DNA of 64,000 nt from NCBI GenBank assembly GCA_030686995.1, contig CM060694.1, positions 95,837,844-95,901,843 of the forward strand. Reading direction: 5' to 3'. Source of the DNA: Artemisia argyi (lineage: Eukaryota > Streptophyta > Magnoliopsida > Asterales > Asteraceae). The translations under genes were made by a program, and so were the position numbers. Positions within the stretch are counted from its first letter, which is position 1, and each line of letters starts with the position of its first letter. The notes beneath the pieces are model-generated. The model had not been told where the DNA came from. It was given only the letters and a program-made list of their open reading frames with translations, and made no database searches. Positions 49,914 to 61,777 of this stretch are shown in pieces.

Positions 49914-51485
49914 GTTGGTTGGTTTGTTATAACTGTTTTTAGTTAAAGGAGAACAAGTGATTGGTAGTGTTAAAAACTAAAGGCTGGAAAATGGAAAAAG
50001 AGATAAGGAGGGCTTTCCACAAGTTTTGGATTTTTATGTTGGTTAAATATTTCAACCATAGAAAAAACCAAGGTTTTCAAGATCGGAATACTACTCATGA
50101 ACATTTTCGTCTTTTCAAGATCGTAAACACAAAATTATATGAATGTTTCATCGAAATGTTGTCCTAAATTATGATTATGAAATGTTTAATAAGATTAACA
50201 TGTTGTTTTTTAAATTCTACAAAAAATAATTCAGAAATTTGCAGTTTTTTAGTTTGTTATCCGAGAAAAGTAGTATCGGATCGGATTAGATCTTAAGATC
50301 CTATGGTCAAGATCGAGATCTTATAAGATCTTAAGCTTTCAAAGATCCTATGTAAGATCCGAATCATTTTTGCTTTGCAGTATCGTAAAATCGTAAGATC
50401 ATAAGATCAGGATCGAGATCCTGACAACCATGGAAAAAACTATTACTATGATTTTATTCGGAAAACATTTGTCTTCAATTTTGGAAAATTAAACTTTGAA
50501 ACAAGGATAGTATTTACTTCGAGAGTCATGATTGTTATTACTGAGGAACGTCTTTACCACAATACTTTTTGCTTGTCACTTCGAGCAATTAGCAATAATT
50601 TATGGTTGGTAAAGAATTTTTGAGTCGTTGGTACATGATCTTTTACAAGTAAGACCTATCCCTCATGTAATTTGGGATCCTCATTTTGGTCAACCAGATG
50701 TAGAAGCTTTTACTTGAGAGGGTGTTTTTGGGTCAATAAATATTGCGTATTAATTGGTGGTAAACAATTGGTTTACGAACTAATGATTATTATTTTATCT
50801 AATTATCAATCCAGTGCACATACGAGATTTAATTATGAAACGAAATTTAGTTTAAATATCATTTACGAATATTTGGTTTATTGTGTGCTATTATAAAAAT
50901 AATTATAAACAAGGTAATTCATTGCGAGTTGTTGTATTATAATCTCGTGTAAGACTGTTCATATAAGCCTGATATAAGCCTATTGGTAATTTTAAATAAT
51001 GAATTACTAGATAATGTTTTAAATGAGTCTTTCGATATGTACGATCTCTTGTATTCATTTACATATTACAGTACCCCGAGTTCCCCGAGTTGGCATATTA
51101 ATATTTATAATCCCGTACATATACGGAGCTTTTGGTATTCAAGATTAGTTTAGTCTGATCATGGTAATGACAATAATAATAAATGTTTTTTCAAATATAT
51201 AGTTTAAGGGTATTTCTTAAATTTAGAAACTTATTAAAAATTATGAAAACTAAAAATTCAAGTCCAAAAACTAAAAGATTTACATTTAACTTCGGAAAAT
51301 TGAATTTAATATTGGGTTAAAGACCTAAACTACAAACTTACTAACATGAATTTTCAAATAAGGGTAATGTACGCTTAAAAATACAATTACCACCAACCAA
51401 ACTTTCAAATTTTGAACAATATCACCCTCATAAACTTGCATCATTAGTCCTTTTTACGAACGGCCGTTAGTAAATAGGCGAAAAT
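49914..51485. other. Upstream region of the coiled-coil gene and intergenic DNA
   Basis: No gene was recognised. It holds a GATC-dense block at 50279-50420 and AT-rich sequence. Confidence 0.5.
50279..50420. repeat. GATC-dense short-repeat block
   Basis: Twelve GATC tetramers lie in about 142 bp, mostly as AAGATC(C/T) and CGAGATC. Several are arranged as inverted pairs (agatcttaagatc; gagatcttataagatctt). Confidence 0.7.
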
Positions 51486-51489
51486 TTGG

Positions 51490-52212
51490 CTTTCTCACAT
51501 TTTTGTCCATTTTTACACGTTTTCATTCGTTTTGACATGTTTTTGTCCGTTTGCACGTTTTCTTCCGTTTTTACACATTTTCGTTTGTTTTTACACGCTT
51601 TCCTCTGTTTTTACACTTTTTCGCCCGTTTTTATACGTTTTCGTCCGTTTTGCAAGTTTTCGTCCGTTATTACACGCTTTCGTTTGTTTTTACACTTTTT
51701 TGTATGTTTTTTCACATTTTCGTTCTTTTTTACACGTGGTCGTTCGTTTCGTAATTTTTCTTCCGTTCTTACACATTTTCGTTCGTTTTTACATGTTTTC
51801 GCCAATTTTTTCACGTTTTCATCCGTTTTGACACATTTTGTCCGTTTTTCACGTTTTCGTCCGTTTTTACACACTTTCGTCCATTTTTACACGTTACCGT
51901 CCATTTTTTTACACGTTTTCATTCGTTTTTGTAAGTTTTCGTTTGTTCTTACACGTTTTCGTCCGTTTTTACATGTTTTTGTCTTTTTTTTCACGTTTTC
52001 ATCGGTTTTTACACGTTCACTCATTTTTACATGTTTCATCCATTTTTGCACACTTCCATCCGTTTTCGTCCCTTTTTACACATGTAAAAATGGATAGAAA
52101 CGTGTAAAAACAAACAAAAATGTATAAAAATGGATAAAAACGTGTAAAAACAACAAAAAAATATGTAAAAATGGACGAAAACGTATAAGAACTGGTTAAA
52201 ACGTGTAGAAAC
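51490..52212. repeat. 20-bp minisatellite with an inverted end
   Basis: About 29 degenerate units of TTTTTACACGTTTTCGTCCG run to about 52080. The array then switches to the reverse complement for about seven units to about 52212. The switch point contains TTTTTACA-CA-TGTAAAAA. All three forward frames stay open for long stretches (Phe-rich 203, 99 and 89 codons) because stops are absent from the unit. These are not called as genes. Confidence 0.88.
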
Positions 52213-53054
52213 TAGAAGGGGGGGTTGAATAGTTTCACCATTTATTATCATTTGCTAAAATCGGTTTTCACTTTGTTAGGTCTGTTTATGTTTTTGTTAT
52301 ATGTGATATCAAGTTATCTACATATAAAAACATAAATGAAGTAAATGATATAGTAAAGGAAAGAACACAACCAAAAGGGACGCCGAGATTTATAGTGGTT
52401 CGGCACGAAGCTCACTCTTTGTCCTACTCTACTCCTCGAGTACCACACTCGAGAGTTTTCAATCACTATGTCAACACACTCCTTCAGGCGGAGCAATCCG
52501 TACACAAGCTTACACTAAGTTTAACGACACTAAGCGGAATGTCGAGTCCTAATCCTAGCTAGAACCAATCTTCACCAAAGCCCACGTGGCTACACGAACA
52601 AGTACTCTTGTCCTACTTTGATCGACACACAATCCAAGTCTTCACATGAACGAGCACTCCTATTCACTTGAATCTTCACACTAGAACTCCACTAAGTTCT
52701 AGTCTTCACACCACAACACACAACTATTACAAAGACTAATCTAGATACAACACTTCTTGGACTTTCACCAATGTCCAAGTTTTCCCTAACACATCTAGTC
52801 ACGACTCACACACAATTCGGATTCACAATATTACAATATTTACAAATGATAGAGTTGGGGGGAGAATAGAATCGTAACACTAGTTACGTTTGTGTGTGGA
52901 CTCAATAACAACTCGATCCTTGATGATCTCGAGTGTTCTTCTATTGCACTTTGGTGTAGAGGATACGAGAATCACTTATAAACACAACCTGACATGTTAT
53001 AGTGATCAAAGAAGAATAAAGAAAGAACATAGTGTTTTTGTGTAAAGAGGTCTC
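52213..53054. other. LTR-like sequence of unknown family
   Basis: No ORF. It includes gagatttatagtggttcggc at about 52387, a phrase common in plant LTR elements. It separates the minisatellite from a decayed gypsy protease. The right edge near 53050 interrupts the protease-region reading frame. No ends were defined. Confidence 0.35.
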
Positions 53055-54699
53055 AAGGAATGCGTAACATCCTCTGTCAATATACTTCATGGTTTTGGTT
53101 TAAGATATAATGCTTAATCTAGTCTTACTTTGATTACCTCGAATAATCAAAGTTTCACCCTTGAATGGAAGGTGAACCACTTTCTCGTCACATATGAATC
53201 TTGCATGGTACTTCTATAGCCAATCCATACCAATGATAACATCAAAGCTACCGAGTTCAATAGGCATGAGGTCGACGTTGAAAGGTTGGTTTAGTAAAGT
53301 TAGGGTGCAACCTTGGATTATTGAGTTTGTGCCAACTAATTTTCCGTTAGCTAGTTCAATTTTGTAGGTTTCGTTTAGGGCAGTGGGAGTGAGTTTAAGT
53401 AAGGAAGCAAAAGTGATAGATATAAAATTGTTATCGGCTCCTGTATCAAATAATACTTTAGCTAGATGTTGGTTGAGAGGAAACGTACTCGTGACTACAT
53501 CCGGGTTATGCTGAGTGTTTCCATCTCCTAGCACGTAAACTCTTCCATGGGAATTGTTGTTCTAGTTGGCACTCTGCTTTGGGCACTGATTCTTGTAGTG
53601 TCCTTTCTCACCACATCCATGGCATATCACGCCTGTTGGCTGCAAATTAACGCCTATGGCTCTGTAGTCTCCAGCTTTGTGTCATGTTCTCTAGAATTTT
53701 CCACACTTAGCAACGCAAGGCCCAGTATGATGCATTTCGCATCGGTTGCATAGAGGAAATCTTCCAGCATAACCATTACCTCTAGCGGGCGTGACAACGA
53801 AAGCTCTGGCAGCTTCCTGCCTGCGGTTCTGTTGGTTGTGGTGGTTGTTGCGGTTTTGCTAATAATTATAGTTATTGTTATGGTTGTTGTTGTTGGGGTG
53901 GTTGTTGTGGTTGTAACTGTTATTGTTGTTGTTATGATGGGTGGTTCTTTTGTCATCAAATTTCTGTTTGTGATCATTATTCCCTTGTGTAGAACCACGT
54001 TTGATTTCTCGGTCCATTAACTTCTGAGCAATGGAGATGGCTTCTTCCAGAGTCTGAGGTTTAGACGAGGTGACATTCCCCTCACTGCTTCGAGGCAGCT
54101 CCTAGATATATTTTTCCAACAGTCTCTCAAGGTCTGGTACCATAGTTAGACATAGTACAACAAGGTCCTCAAATCTCCTATTATAAGTCTTGAGGTCGTT
54201 TCCTTTCACTTCTAGGTGGTGGAACTCATCTTCTAGCCTTTTGATCTCAGTACGAGGGAAATACTTTTTGGCACTTTCTATTTGAAATCAGCCCAGGTGA
54301 TTTGGTAAGCTTATTCAATACCCATAGTTTGGGCAGAAGAATTCCACCAGGACAGGGCATCATCCATGAGAGTTCCTGTGGCTAATGTGACTTTGTAGTT
54401 GTCAGTACAACCGCTCCGCAGAAAAACTGTTTCTTAGTGCTCAAACCAACGAGCAAGATCAGTTACTCCTTCAGTTCCCTTAAAATAGGTTGGTTTGAAA
54501 TTCATAAAGTCTTTGTAAGTGCATTTGCGAGCTACAGTTGTCTCGCTTTCTCTAGTCGGCCTACTGGTGCTGCTAGAACAAGCTATTGCTGCTGCTTGAT
54601 TTTCTAATGCTGTAGCAACACTGTCAGCAACCAATTTTCTCGATAGCAGCCTGAGTCATAGCTGTTTCTGGGGTCGCAGTTGTTGTTCTTCTACGAGGC
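53055..54699 (-). pseudogene. Decayed Ty3/gypsy gag-protease
   Basis: A start near 54699 (MPRRRTTTAT) breaks by frameshift, then a gag segment (54634-54434, FMNFKPTYFKG) follows. Further down are a zinc-finger-like CNRCEMHHTGPCVAKC (about 53755-53706), a knuckle CHGCGEKGHYKNQC (about 53630-53580) and an aspartic protease (53534-53214) with LFDTGADNNFI and VIIGMDWL. A TAG follows DWL, but the frame resumes recognisably to about 53055, where unrelated sequence begins. It has multiple stops and frameshifts, and no RT or integrase. The protease and knuckle pattern is typical of chromovirus-type gypsy. Non-functional. Confidence 0.8.
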
Positions 54700-55644
54700 A
54701 TATTTCTATTAATACCATAAGAAAATCACACATTTAGAATTCGTATAATGACCATGTTATGTTAGAATGATACAAGTAACAAGGTAAATGAAATCATAAC
54801 AATACTGCCATATTATAAAACCACAACAAACTGAGTCTATAAGAATCATAAGATCACAACATGTCTGAATACTATCATTCATGTATATAAATTGATCAAC
54901 TCTGGCCCACATCAACCGATATCATATCACAACAAGATGTAACAAAATCACAACAACATATAGTCACAAATAACTTGCTAATTTGTTATACAACAAAATA
55001 GATACAAGCGTCATATTTATGCCACACATCCCGTGGCTGGGACATAGTACAAAAGCTGGTATATATACAACAAACTAGATACTATTGTCATATTTATACC
55101 ACACACCCCGTAGCTAGGGTATAATACAAAAGCAACAAACTAGATACTAGCGTCATATACACATCCTGTGGCTGGGATATAGTACAAAAGCTAATAGATA
55201 AAGATCTAGTCTAACGGCTACCAGATGCTCCTCAGAGATGACTCTAAAGCTCTGTAAACTTGTTGAGAAGAGTCTGCATGTACTCTCGGTATCGGACCTG
55301 AATATCTTCCACAACTGTCTCTAGTGTGGCAATCCTAGATTGAGCTATCAACAGATCATTGTTTCGCATCATCATCTCCCATATTAACTTCAGTTCATTG
55401 TCATATAGCAGAGGTATTGATGACATCAAATAGGTACATTTTATTATCATCATTTGTCCTATTTAATTGACTTGTTTTATTATATTATATATGAGAATTG
55501 GTGCTTAATTGTTTACTTTAGTAATTCTCAAGTAAAAACAAGCAATTGGTAAAACTTGGCTATTTTTGACGAAATATGGAGATAAATGATCAAGATGGAA
55601 AAAGTCTATTGAACTCAAGGAGATACATTGTATCATTATAGACA
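54700..55644 (-). mobile_element. Probable 5' leader of the gypsy pseudogene and flank
   Basis: AT-rich, no convincing ORF. It contains three tandem 65-75-bp units at about 54985-55195 and a short coiled-coil-like minus ORF at 55244-55453 of unknown meaning. Confidence 0.35.
54985..55195. repeat. Three diverged 65-75-bp tandem units
   Basis: Each unit has agatact/caa(g/t)cgtcatat...ccacac(a)(t/c)cc(c/t)gt(g/a)gct(g/a)gg(g)a(c/t)atagtacaaaag. Copies begin near 54993, 55064 and 55134. Confidence 0.65.
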
Positions 55645-55990
55645 GATACGCCGCATCATCATACTTAGGTGAACTCGAAGACCATTGCCTGACTTTGAAG
55701 CATGTGCCGCATCTGAATGTATCATGCGCCGCATATGAAACCTTGGTCAACGAAGAAGAACCAACTTGTTCTACTCCAGATATGCCGCATCTCATTATCA
55801 ACATGCGCCGTGTTACTATCAAGACTTCACCAAAGACAATCCAAGACGCTGAAGGACATGTGCCGCATAAGATTCAAGATACACCGCATCTGAAGACGGT
55901 GTACGAATATTCCAGAATATACTAATCTTGGACCCAACGCGAAGTTAAGTACATATGCCGCATCTACTAATAGATGCGCCGCATCGAACC
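55645..55990 (+). repeat. Dispersed GCCGCAT motif array upstream of a TATA box
   Basis: (A/C/G)TGYGCCGCATC-like motifs occur at about 55649, 55706, 55727, 55781, 55805 (diverged), 55860, 55883, 55955 and 55975. They end 25 bp before TATAAATA at 56004-56011. The layout suggests a U3 promoter of an LTR whose ends were not found. Confidence 0.55.
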
Positions 55991-56003
55991 CTCAGACAGA
56001 AAG

Positions 56004-56011
56004 TATAAATA
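56004..56011 (+). promoter_or_regulatory. TATA box of a putative LTR promoter
   Basis: AAGTATAAATACCCC, followed by acaaaaccctaaggag about 40 bp on, as in transcribed plant LTR leaders. Confidence 0.45.
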
Positions 56012-57398
56012 CCCCATCATACCTACGAATTTTATGTGCAACAAAACCCTAAGGAGACGAATTCAGACGAAAAGGCAACACAAGACACACCCTAAACGAA
56101 GATCTTAGAGCAGTAAGAAGGTCCCATATGTATTTAATTCATTAAGTAGTCTTGTTTTATTGTAATAGTAAACTATAATCCATCAGGATTGATGGGCTTG
56201 TGGCCGCCATAATGCTCACCTTAAAATTTCTTTCCCATCGATTATAAGTTTATTAAAATTTACAGTTTTAGCCCAAGGAAACTCCAAGTTTAGTATTTTC
56301 ACCTCCATGCATTCTTGTCGTTACATACGTGGTCCTTATTTTACAATTTTGTGTTTTTGATTTAGAAAAGGGTGTGGCATGTTATGGCTTATTGGCTTAT
56401 AACTTAGCTTATGGGCCTTTAAAGCCCATTAAGGGTATGTTTGATTCTATGTCGCGGCCAAAAAGGAAACAAAAAACTAAAACGAGTCCTTATGGGTTTT
56501 TGGTTAGGATTTTTTGGCTTTGTAAACTAGGTTAGGAGCTTATTAAAATGGCTTATTGTATTCCTTTGGCTTTATAGCCTTTAGCTTATGGGTTTGAAAA
56601 GACGATCAAAATGGGCGTTTGGGGTGGTTTGCGATAAGAAGAAAAGAAAAGGAAATGAATGCCGAAACTTGTAAAAACCTTTTGGCTTATGTTTGTGGCT
56701 TGTTAACATGTTTCCTAGCTTTTCTAGATGGCCCATTGTGTAGATTAGAGCTTAAGATTAAAAATAATAATAATAAAAAAAAATAACGAGAGGGTGTTTG
56801 GTTGTTTTGAGTTATCGGTATAAAAAGAAAGGAAAGAAAATTCATTTTTTTGATCTTGTTTCCAACTTGTACTAGGTTAACATTATTTGTAAGTGTTATA
56901 AAAATGTATAAAAGGGATTAAAAATGGTTAAAAGGCTTACAATGCTATGGTACTCGATTAGAAAGAAAATGGGCCAAGGTGACTTCACATATGGAACAAG
57001 CTTTCCAAGGCTTCAAGTTCTAGTATAGGCTTTCCTCCTCCTTCTCTTGGACTTGGAACTCAGTAGGTGAGGGTGTGTATGAGTTTTGAGCTTGTAAGTG
57101 AAGGGTTGTATGAAAGGGAGTTTGTTTTAGTTTGATTTATATAGCCAAGGATTTTAGTGTTTGATTTTATGATTTTAGCAACTTGCAAGGGTTTTTAAAC
57201 ATGATATGGAACATAATAGATGAGATAACCTTGGGTTTGTGAAAGTTCATGTGGATTTGCATGGTGCTACGTGAGTTTTCAAATCAAATTGCATGAAAAG
57301 CTTGATATTGTTGACCTCTTTGTAAAATATCAAAGGGACAATGTTGTAAGAAAACTAGTTTGGGCTAAATGTGTTTACATTTGATTAGTTGGGGTTTA
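56012..57398. other. Unassigned repeat-like DNA
   Basis: No credible ORF. It has many GGCTTAT/AAGCTTA-type words and a near-palindrome atgggcctttaaagcccat (about 56413-56431). A minus-strand TATA-like ggctatataaatcaaac near 57130-57146 hints at another LTR in reverse. Confidence 0.3.
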
Positions 57399-58008
57399 TG
57401 ATGAAGCGAAATTATTTACGCTTTTAGGGGTCATTTAAGACCTAAATCGTGATTTTATGATTAAATATTGCCTCAAATAGTTTCTTTTCTCATTTTAGGT
57501 ACTTGGGACGTGATTTCTGGAATATGAAGCATATTGGAGCTTTTTGGACGTTTTTATGCTCAAGAATGAAGAGAACAAGAAAACCAAGGAAAGTCAGGAT
57601 TTTACACCTGAAGGCGTCAGGTTTTGTATGCTGACGCCGCCACTTGAAGAATGGAGTAGATGGAAATTAACACGTGATGCCCCAGAAAGAATTTGGCGAA
57701 ATTACATGTGACGTCGTCACATGTATTTGGAAGTAGGCCATCACGTGTTAAATTAAAGAGTGATGGCCCAGGAGACTTATAACCTGAAGGGGTCACGTAG
57801 GCCATCACGTGTTAACTAATCACAACTAGCGCGCGCGGTAGCTGTTACTGTTTTGGCCATATCTTTTGCATACGAACTCAGATTTAGGTGATTCAAAAGC
57901 CCACGCGAAGAGGACGAAAAGATTTACAATTTGGTGAAAAATATTGGTCTTGATGCTGTCACGTTATACGGGGTGACGCCGTCAAGTTGGGCCGGGCAGA
58001 AAAGTGCC

Positions 58009-58016
58009 TATAAATA
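58009..58016 (+). promoter_or_regulatory. TATA box of the LTR
   Basis: TATAAATA in GTGCCTATAAATACATCC. Transcription would start near 58040. Confidence 0.55.
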
Positions 58017-58984
58017 CATCCTTATAACTTCATTATTTGTAAGCCCCAAACCCTAAGTCCGATTCTAGGGTTAGGGTAGGTGTTTTTCCAACAACTTAGA
58101 GGGTTTCAATCACACAAAAAAAATATTGTATTGGTTTGTTGATTCTATCTTAATTATGTCTTTCATTGTTATTGTTGCTTGCTCTTCATTGATTATCCTT
58201 TGCTAATTCACCTTATGTCTACTTATGATTGTGTGAAACTTGTATATAATTAATTAGATCTTATTGATTCCTTGTTGATGTTTGTGTCTATCTTCATCAA
58301 TTAAGGTGTGACAACTTCAATAGGTCTAGTTGATTTAGTTTATAATTCTTGGTTCCTATTGTTTCTTGTTTTGATTGAATGTTTATCGATGTTAGGCTTA
58401 AGAAAACTGGCTAATCTCCTATTTGGTAATATGTTTGGACGTCTTAAGAAACATGCATCGGATGTGTACTACAGTTAATTGGTTGTATTTAATGCATAAG
58501 CCACTGTTTATAATCCCTAGGATTGGGCGCTTTACGTGTCGTCTTAGGAGTAGATAAGAGCTTATAGTGTTGGGGAAGATCATACACGGCCGCATGAATG
58601 GTATTAAGGAATGCAACCCGTCAATTAAAACAAGGTTAACATTCAATAGGTAGAATTGGATAGCTAGCAAGGAGTAATATATCATAGGTAGATACGCTTC
58701 ACTTCCCTTGTAGAACCTTAATTTACTTTTCTTGCACATTAGTTTAATTAGTAGCTTTTGGGTTAGTTGATTAGCAACAAATTCCGCCCACTCTTCCAAT
58801 ACCCGAGATTTTAATTGCTTTCATAAATATAAAAATACAAAAAGAATCATCCCTCACCTCTAGACCTAGTTAGATTAATTTCAATCCTAATGAACACTAT
58901 TCCTTGTGGAGAACGATCAATCCCCCGTACTTACCACTCACTATACTACATCGGTCAGGTACACTGCCAGGTGGGGATTGCAAG

Positions 58985-59006
58985 CTTCTCAAGATCCCTT
59001 GAGAAG
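58985..59006 (+). other. Perfect 9-bp stem-loop close to the PBS
   Basis: CTTCTCAAG / CTTGAGAAG with a 4-nt loop (ATCC), 35 bp before the LTR end. It could be a U5 structural element; the function is inferred only. Confidence 0.6.
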
Positions 59007-59047
59007 TAAAACCTTTTGCAAGATTGCAAAACCACGCATCAAGTTTT

Positions 59048-59065
59048 TGGCGCCGCTGCCGGGGA
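59048..59065 (+). promoter_or_regulatory. Primer-binding site
   Basis: TGGCGCCGCTGCCGGGGA, same class as 6477-6496 but on the plus strand, 6 bp after the LTR end. Confidence 0.85.
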
Positions 59066-61010
59066 ATAGCTATTGTTTAGGTTGAAATTTATTTTGATTA
59101 GGTCTACTCATTAGATTCATATTAAGTGAGATTTTTATTTTCTTTTTTATTAGCTTTCTTGTAGTCTATCTTTTTCTTTGTGCCATTTGTTTGTAAAACC
59201 ATTTTCACTTGTCACTATGGCGGATGAAATTCCATTTAGATCATTGACAATAGAAGAACAATTATATTTCACTAATAGATTTGCTTCCTATCATTCCAAT
59301 GAATTTTTGTGTGATCTTAGTGACTCCAAGAGGAGTTGGGGGTAAAGTTAGATGGGTTTGATGAATTCTATGCATGTGTGATTTCTATTAGACGATCATT
59401 ATCAGGATCAATTCATTTTAGTGAGACCCGTTGGATGAATTTTGAGGAAAGCTTCCTAACCATGACTCTTAAGTTCAACGAATTGGTAGATTCGTATGAG
59501 CGAGATGACCTAGTTTTTAAGAACATGAACTTAGAATCAAACCAAGATTCTGAGATGGTTAGTGTTGAACTACCTAGTTGCATGAGCAGGATAGATTTCA
59601 CCAAAACATACAACACACATGAGCAGTGACGGAACCAAGGGGTGTCCCGGGACACCCATGAATTTTTGTTTCGTAGTGTTAATTTTGTTAAAAAAAACCT
59701 CGATTTTTCTTATATGCACCTGGTCCCTAAAACATGTGTTTGTAATATTGTTTAGTTTATTCTAAGTGCACCTGTTCGTTTTGTGTCACACCCCCAAATA
59801 CATGATTTGCAGCGGAATGGAATACCCGGGGTGTGACTACCATAGCATCACATCAACAGTTATATTGAACGACCTAAAGTGTCGTTTGAAAAATACATCG
59901 TTTGATTCATAGAAATAATTCATAGTTTACAAGGTATAGGTTCCAATGATTTGTAAAAGATGTGGAAATAAGTTTGTTACAACCAAACGATGTTTTAAGT
60001 GCATAAATAAACAAGTGAGACGTGTCAACCTCGCGACTCTATGAAATGACTCCATGCATGCCATAAAGTGTATGCCTTTTTTACCTAAAAATACATTGCT
60101 AAAACGGTCAACAATAATGTTGGTGAGAAATCATAGGTTTATGTAATGAATTGAATGTACAATAGCCACAAGTATAAAGTGAAATGACAAAATGTCGTAA
60201 AAATGCTACATTGGCTCTTAAGCTCATGACCCCGAAGCTAGACTGAATGTGAAAGCCCCAAACCGAGTGTTTACCAGGCACTCAAATATGATTCAAATGA
60301 AATGCGTCCGTTTTCTATTGGAGCGACCAAACACGGACGGGGGAGTCACCCCCAATAGATCTATTCACTCACTCTCGCTTGCTCGCAATTAACGGTTCAT
60401 GATAAACTGGGGACTTATTATGGTAATGATGTAACTTAAGCAATGTAATGAATTTGATACTTTGGCATGTACTAAAACTGGTGCAATGTATTCTCCCCCG
60501 AGAGTTTTGAAATGAAATAAGTAATTGAAAACGGGGCTATGAAAACTCACCTGGTATGATAGCAACAATGACAATAGTGGATATGATGGAATGAGGCTCG
60601 GTCTCTAACCGCGACCTATTATGAATAATATGATCTAAGGTAAGCAATTATACAATGCTATACATGCAAATATGTATGTTATCGATACCACTCATTAGTT
60701 TTGAAAATAATGTTTATCGTCGAAAATACATTTTTGACGTCTCGTTAAGTTAATAAACACTTTTCATGTAAATACGTTGCAACGATACTCCACGATCGTC
60801 ATTTGGTGTTCTATCGGCAAATATAATGTTTTCATCGCAAAATGACATTTTTCATAACTTGAAAATATGGCTAATTAGCCTCGCAAAACTAGTCGCGAAA
60901 TGGTGTACATTAAGTGTTAGTAAGCAAGCTCGACGTTTCTATTTTGAAAATCTTGTAACAATGTCTTGAATTCATAATATTGACATTTAGTCCATAAGTG
61001 TCTCGATCAA

Positions 61011-61194
61011 AGTTGTCAAAATCGCGCCTAAGGCGCGCCTAGGCGCTAAGTCGCACAAGGCGCTAGCCTTGGGGATTTTTTGACTCGAGGCGCATGACAT
61101 GCATGACTCCCACAAAAATCGCGCGCTTTTGCGATTTTTGCGACTTGGCGCCTCGGGCGATTTTTGCGCCTAGGCCATATTTTGCGCCTTGGGA

Positions 61195-61230
<36 letters not shown>

Positions 61231-61777
61231 ATAATGCATGGGCCTTTTAAGTCATAGGTGAGTATTTATATGATTTCTAAATTTAAATTGATTTTATGTT
61301 TATTTTATTGATTGAAATTTTCTTTAAGAAGTTATTTTGTTTTATTAAATATTTTTTTACGACATATTATCATGAAAATGTAGCATTGTGCCTTGAATAT
61401 TAATATATTGCTTACTTGATATTTTGGGTTAAATTGTGAGCTTTGTTAGATGTAAGCTACAAGTGTAGGACACAAACATATTTAGTCTGATATGGATTTT
61501 AATTTCTATATAGGTCATCGAGCAAAAGAGTTGATCCGTTCTAGAAGTGACAACCAATCCATTTTAATATTTATAATGGCAATATGTGTTATGCATTAAG
61601 TATTTTAATGTTATTTTGTATTATTTAAGCTACATAAATGGTCACATATGTTATAAAAAATTTAATGTTTTTAGTGCGCCTCGCATTCATGAATCCCGCG
61701 CCTTGGAATGCGCCTCGACTCGAGGCTCTTTTGCCCCCTTTGCGCCTTAGTGCGCCTTGAGCTTTTCAGAACACTGG
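61011..61777. mobile_element. 767-bp insertion with GGCGC-rich ends, 10-bp TSD
   Basis: Flanked by TCTCGATCAA at 61001-61010 and 61778-61787. The related LTR-A has an uninterrupted site (around 2220-2250, complement). Both ends are rich in AGGCGC (gcgcctaaggcgcgcctagg; tgcgccttagtgcgccttga). A T-run lies at about 61198-61225. There is no ORF. A 10-bp TSD suggests a Mutator-like non-autonomous element; hAT is less likely. Confidence 0.75.

Larger units (their letters stand above)
57399..59041 (+). mobile_element. Provisional 5' LTR of an Athila/Tat-PBS element
   Basis: The 3' end, ACCACGCATCA at 59041, is fixed by the adjacent PBS. The 5' end TGATGAAGCG at 57399 is chosen because it complements CGCATCA imperfectly, and is uncertain. 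The LTR holds G-box and TGACG motifs (57605-57990), a TATA box at 58009-58016 and a hairpin at 58985-59006. The minus ORFs at 57617-57808 and 58419-58799 are not judged coding. Confidence 0.55.

Noticed and set aside
51486..52097. 203-aa Phe-rich ORF
   Set aside because: It is a 20-bp satellite read through; all forward frames are open because the unit lacks stops.
53832..54020. 62-aa Val-rich plus ORF
   Set aside because: Antisense of the Asn/Thr-rich linker in the decayed gypsy gag.
58419..58799. 126-aa minus ORF
   Set aside because: It lies antisense within an LTR leader downstream of the TATA; no domain or homologous copy in the window.
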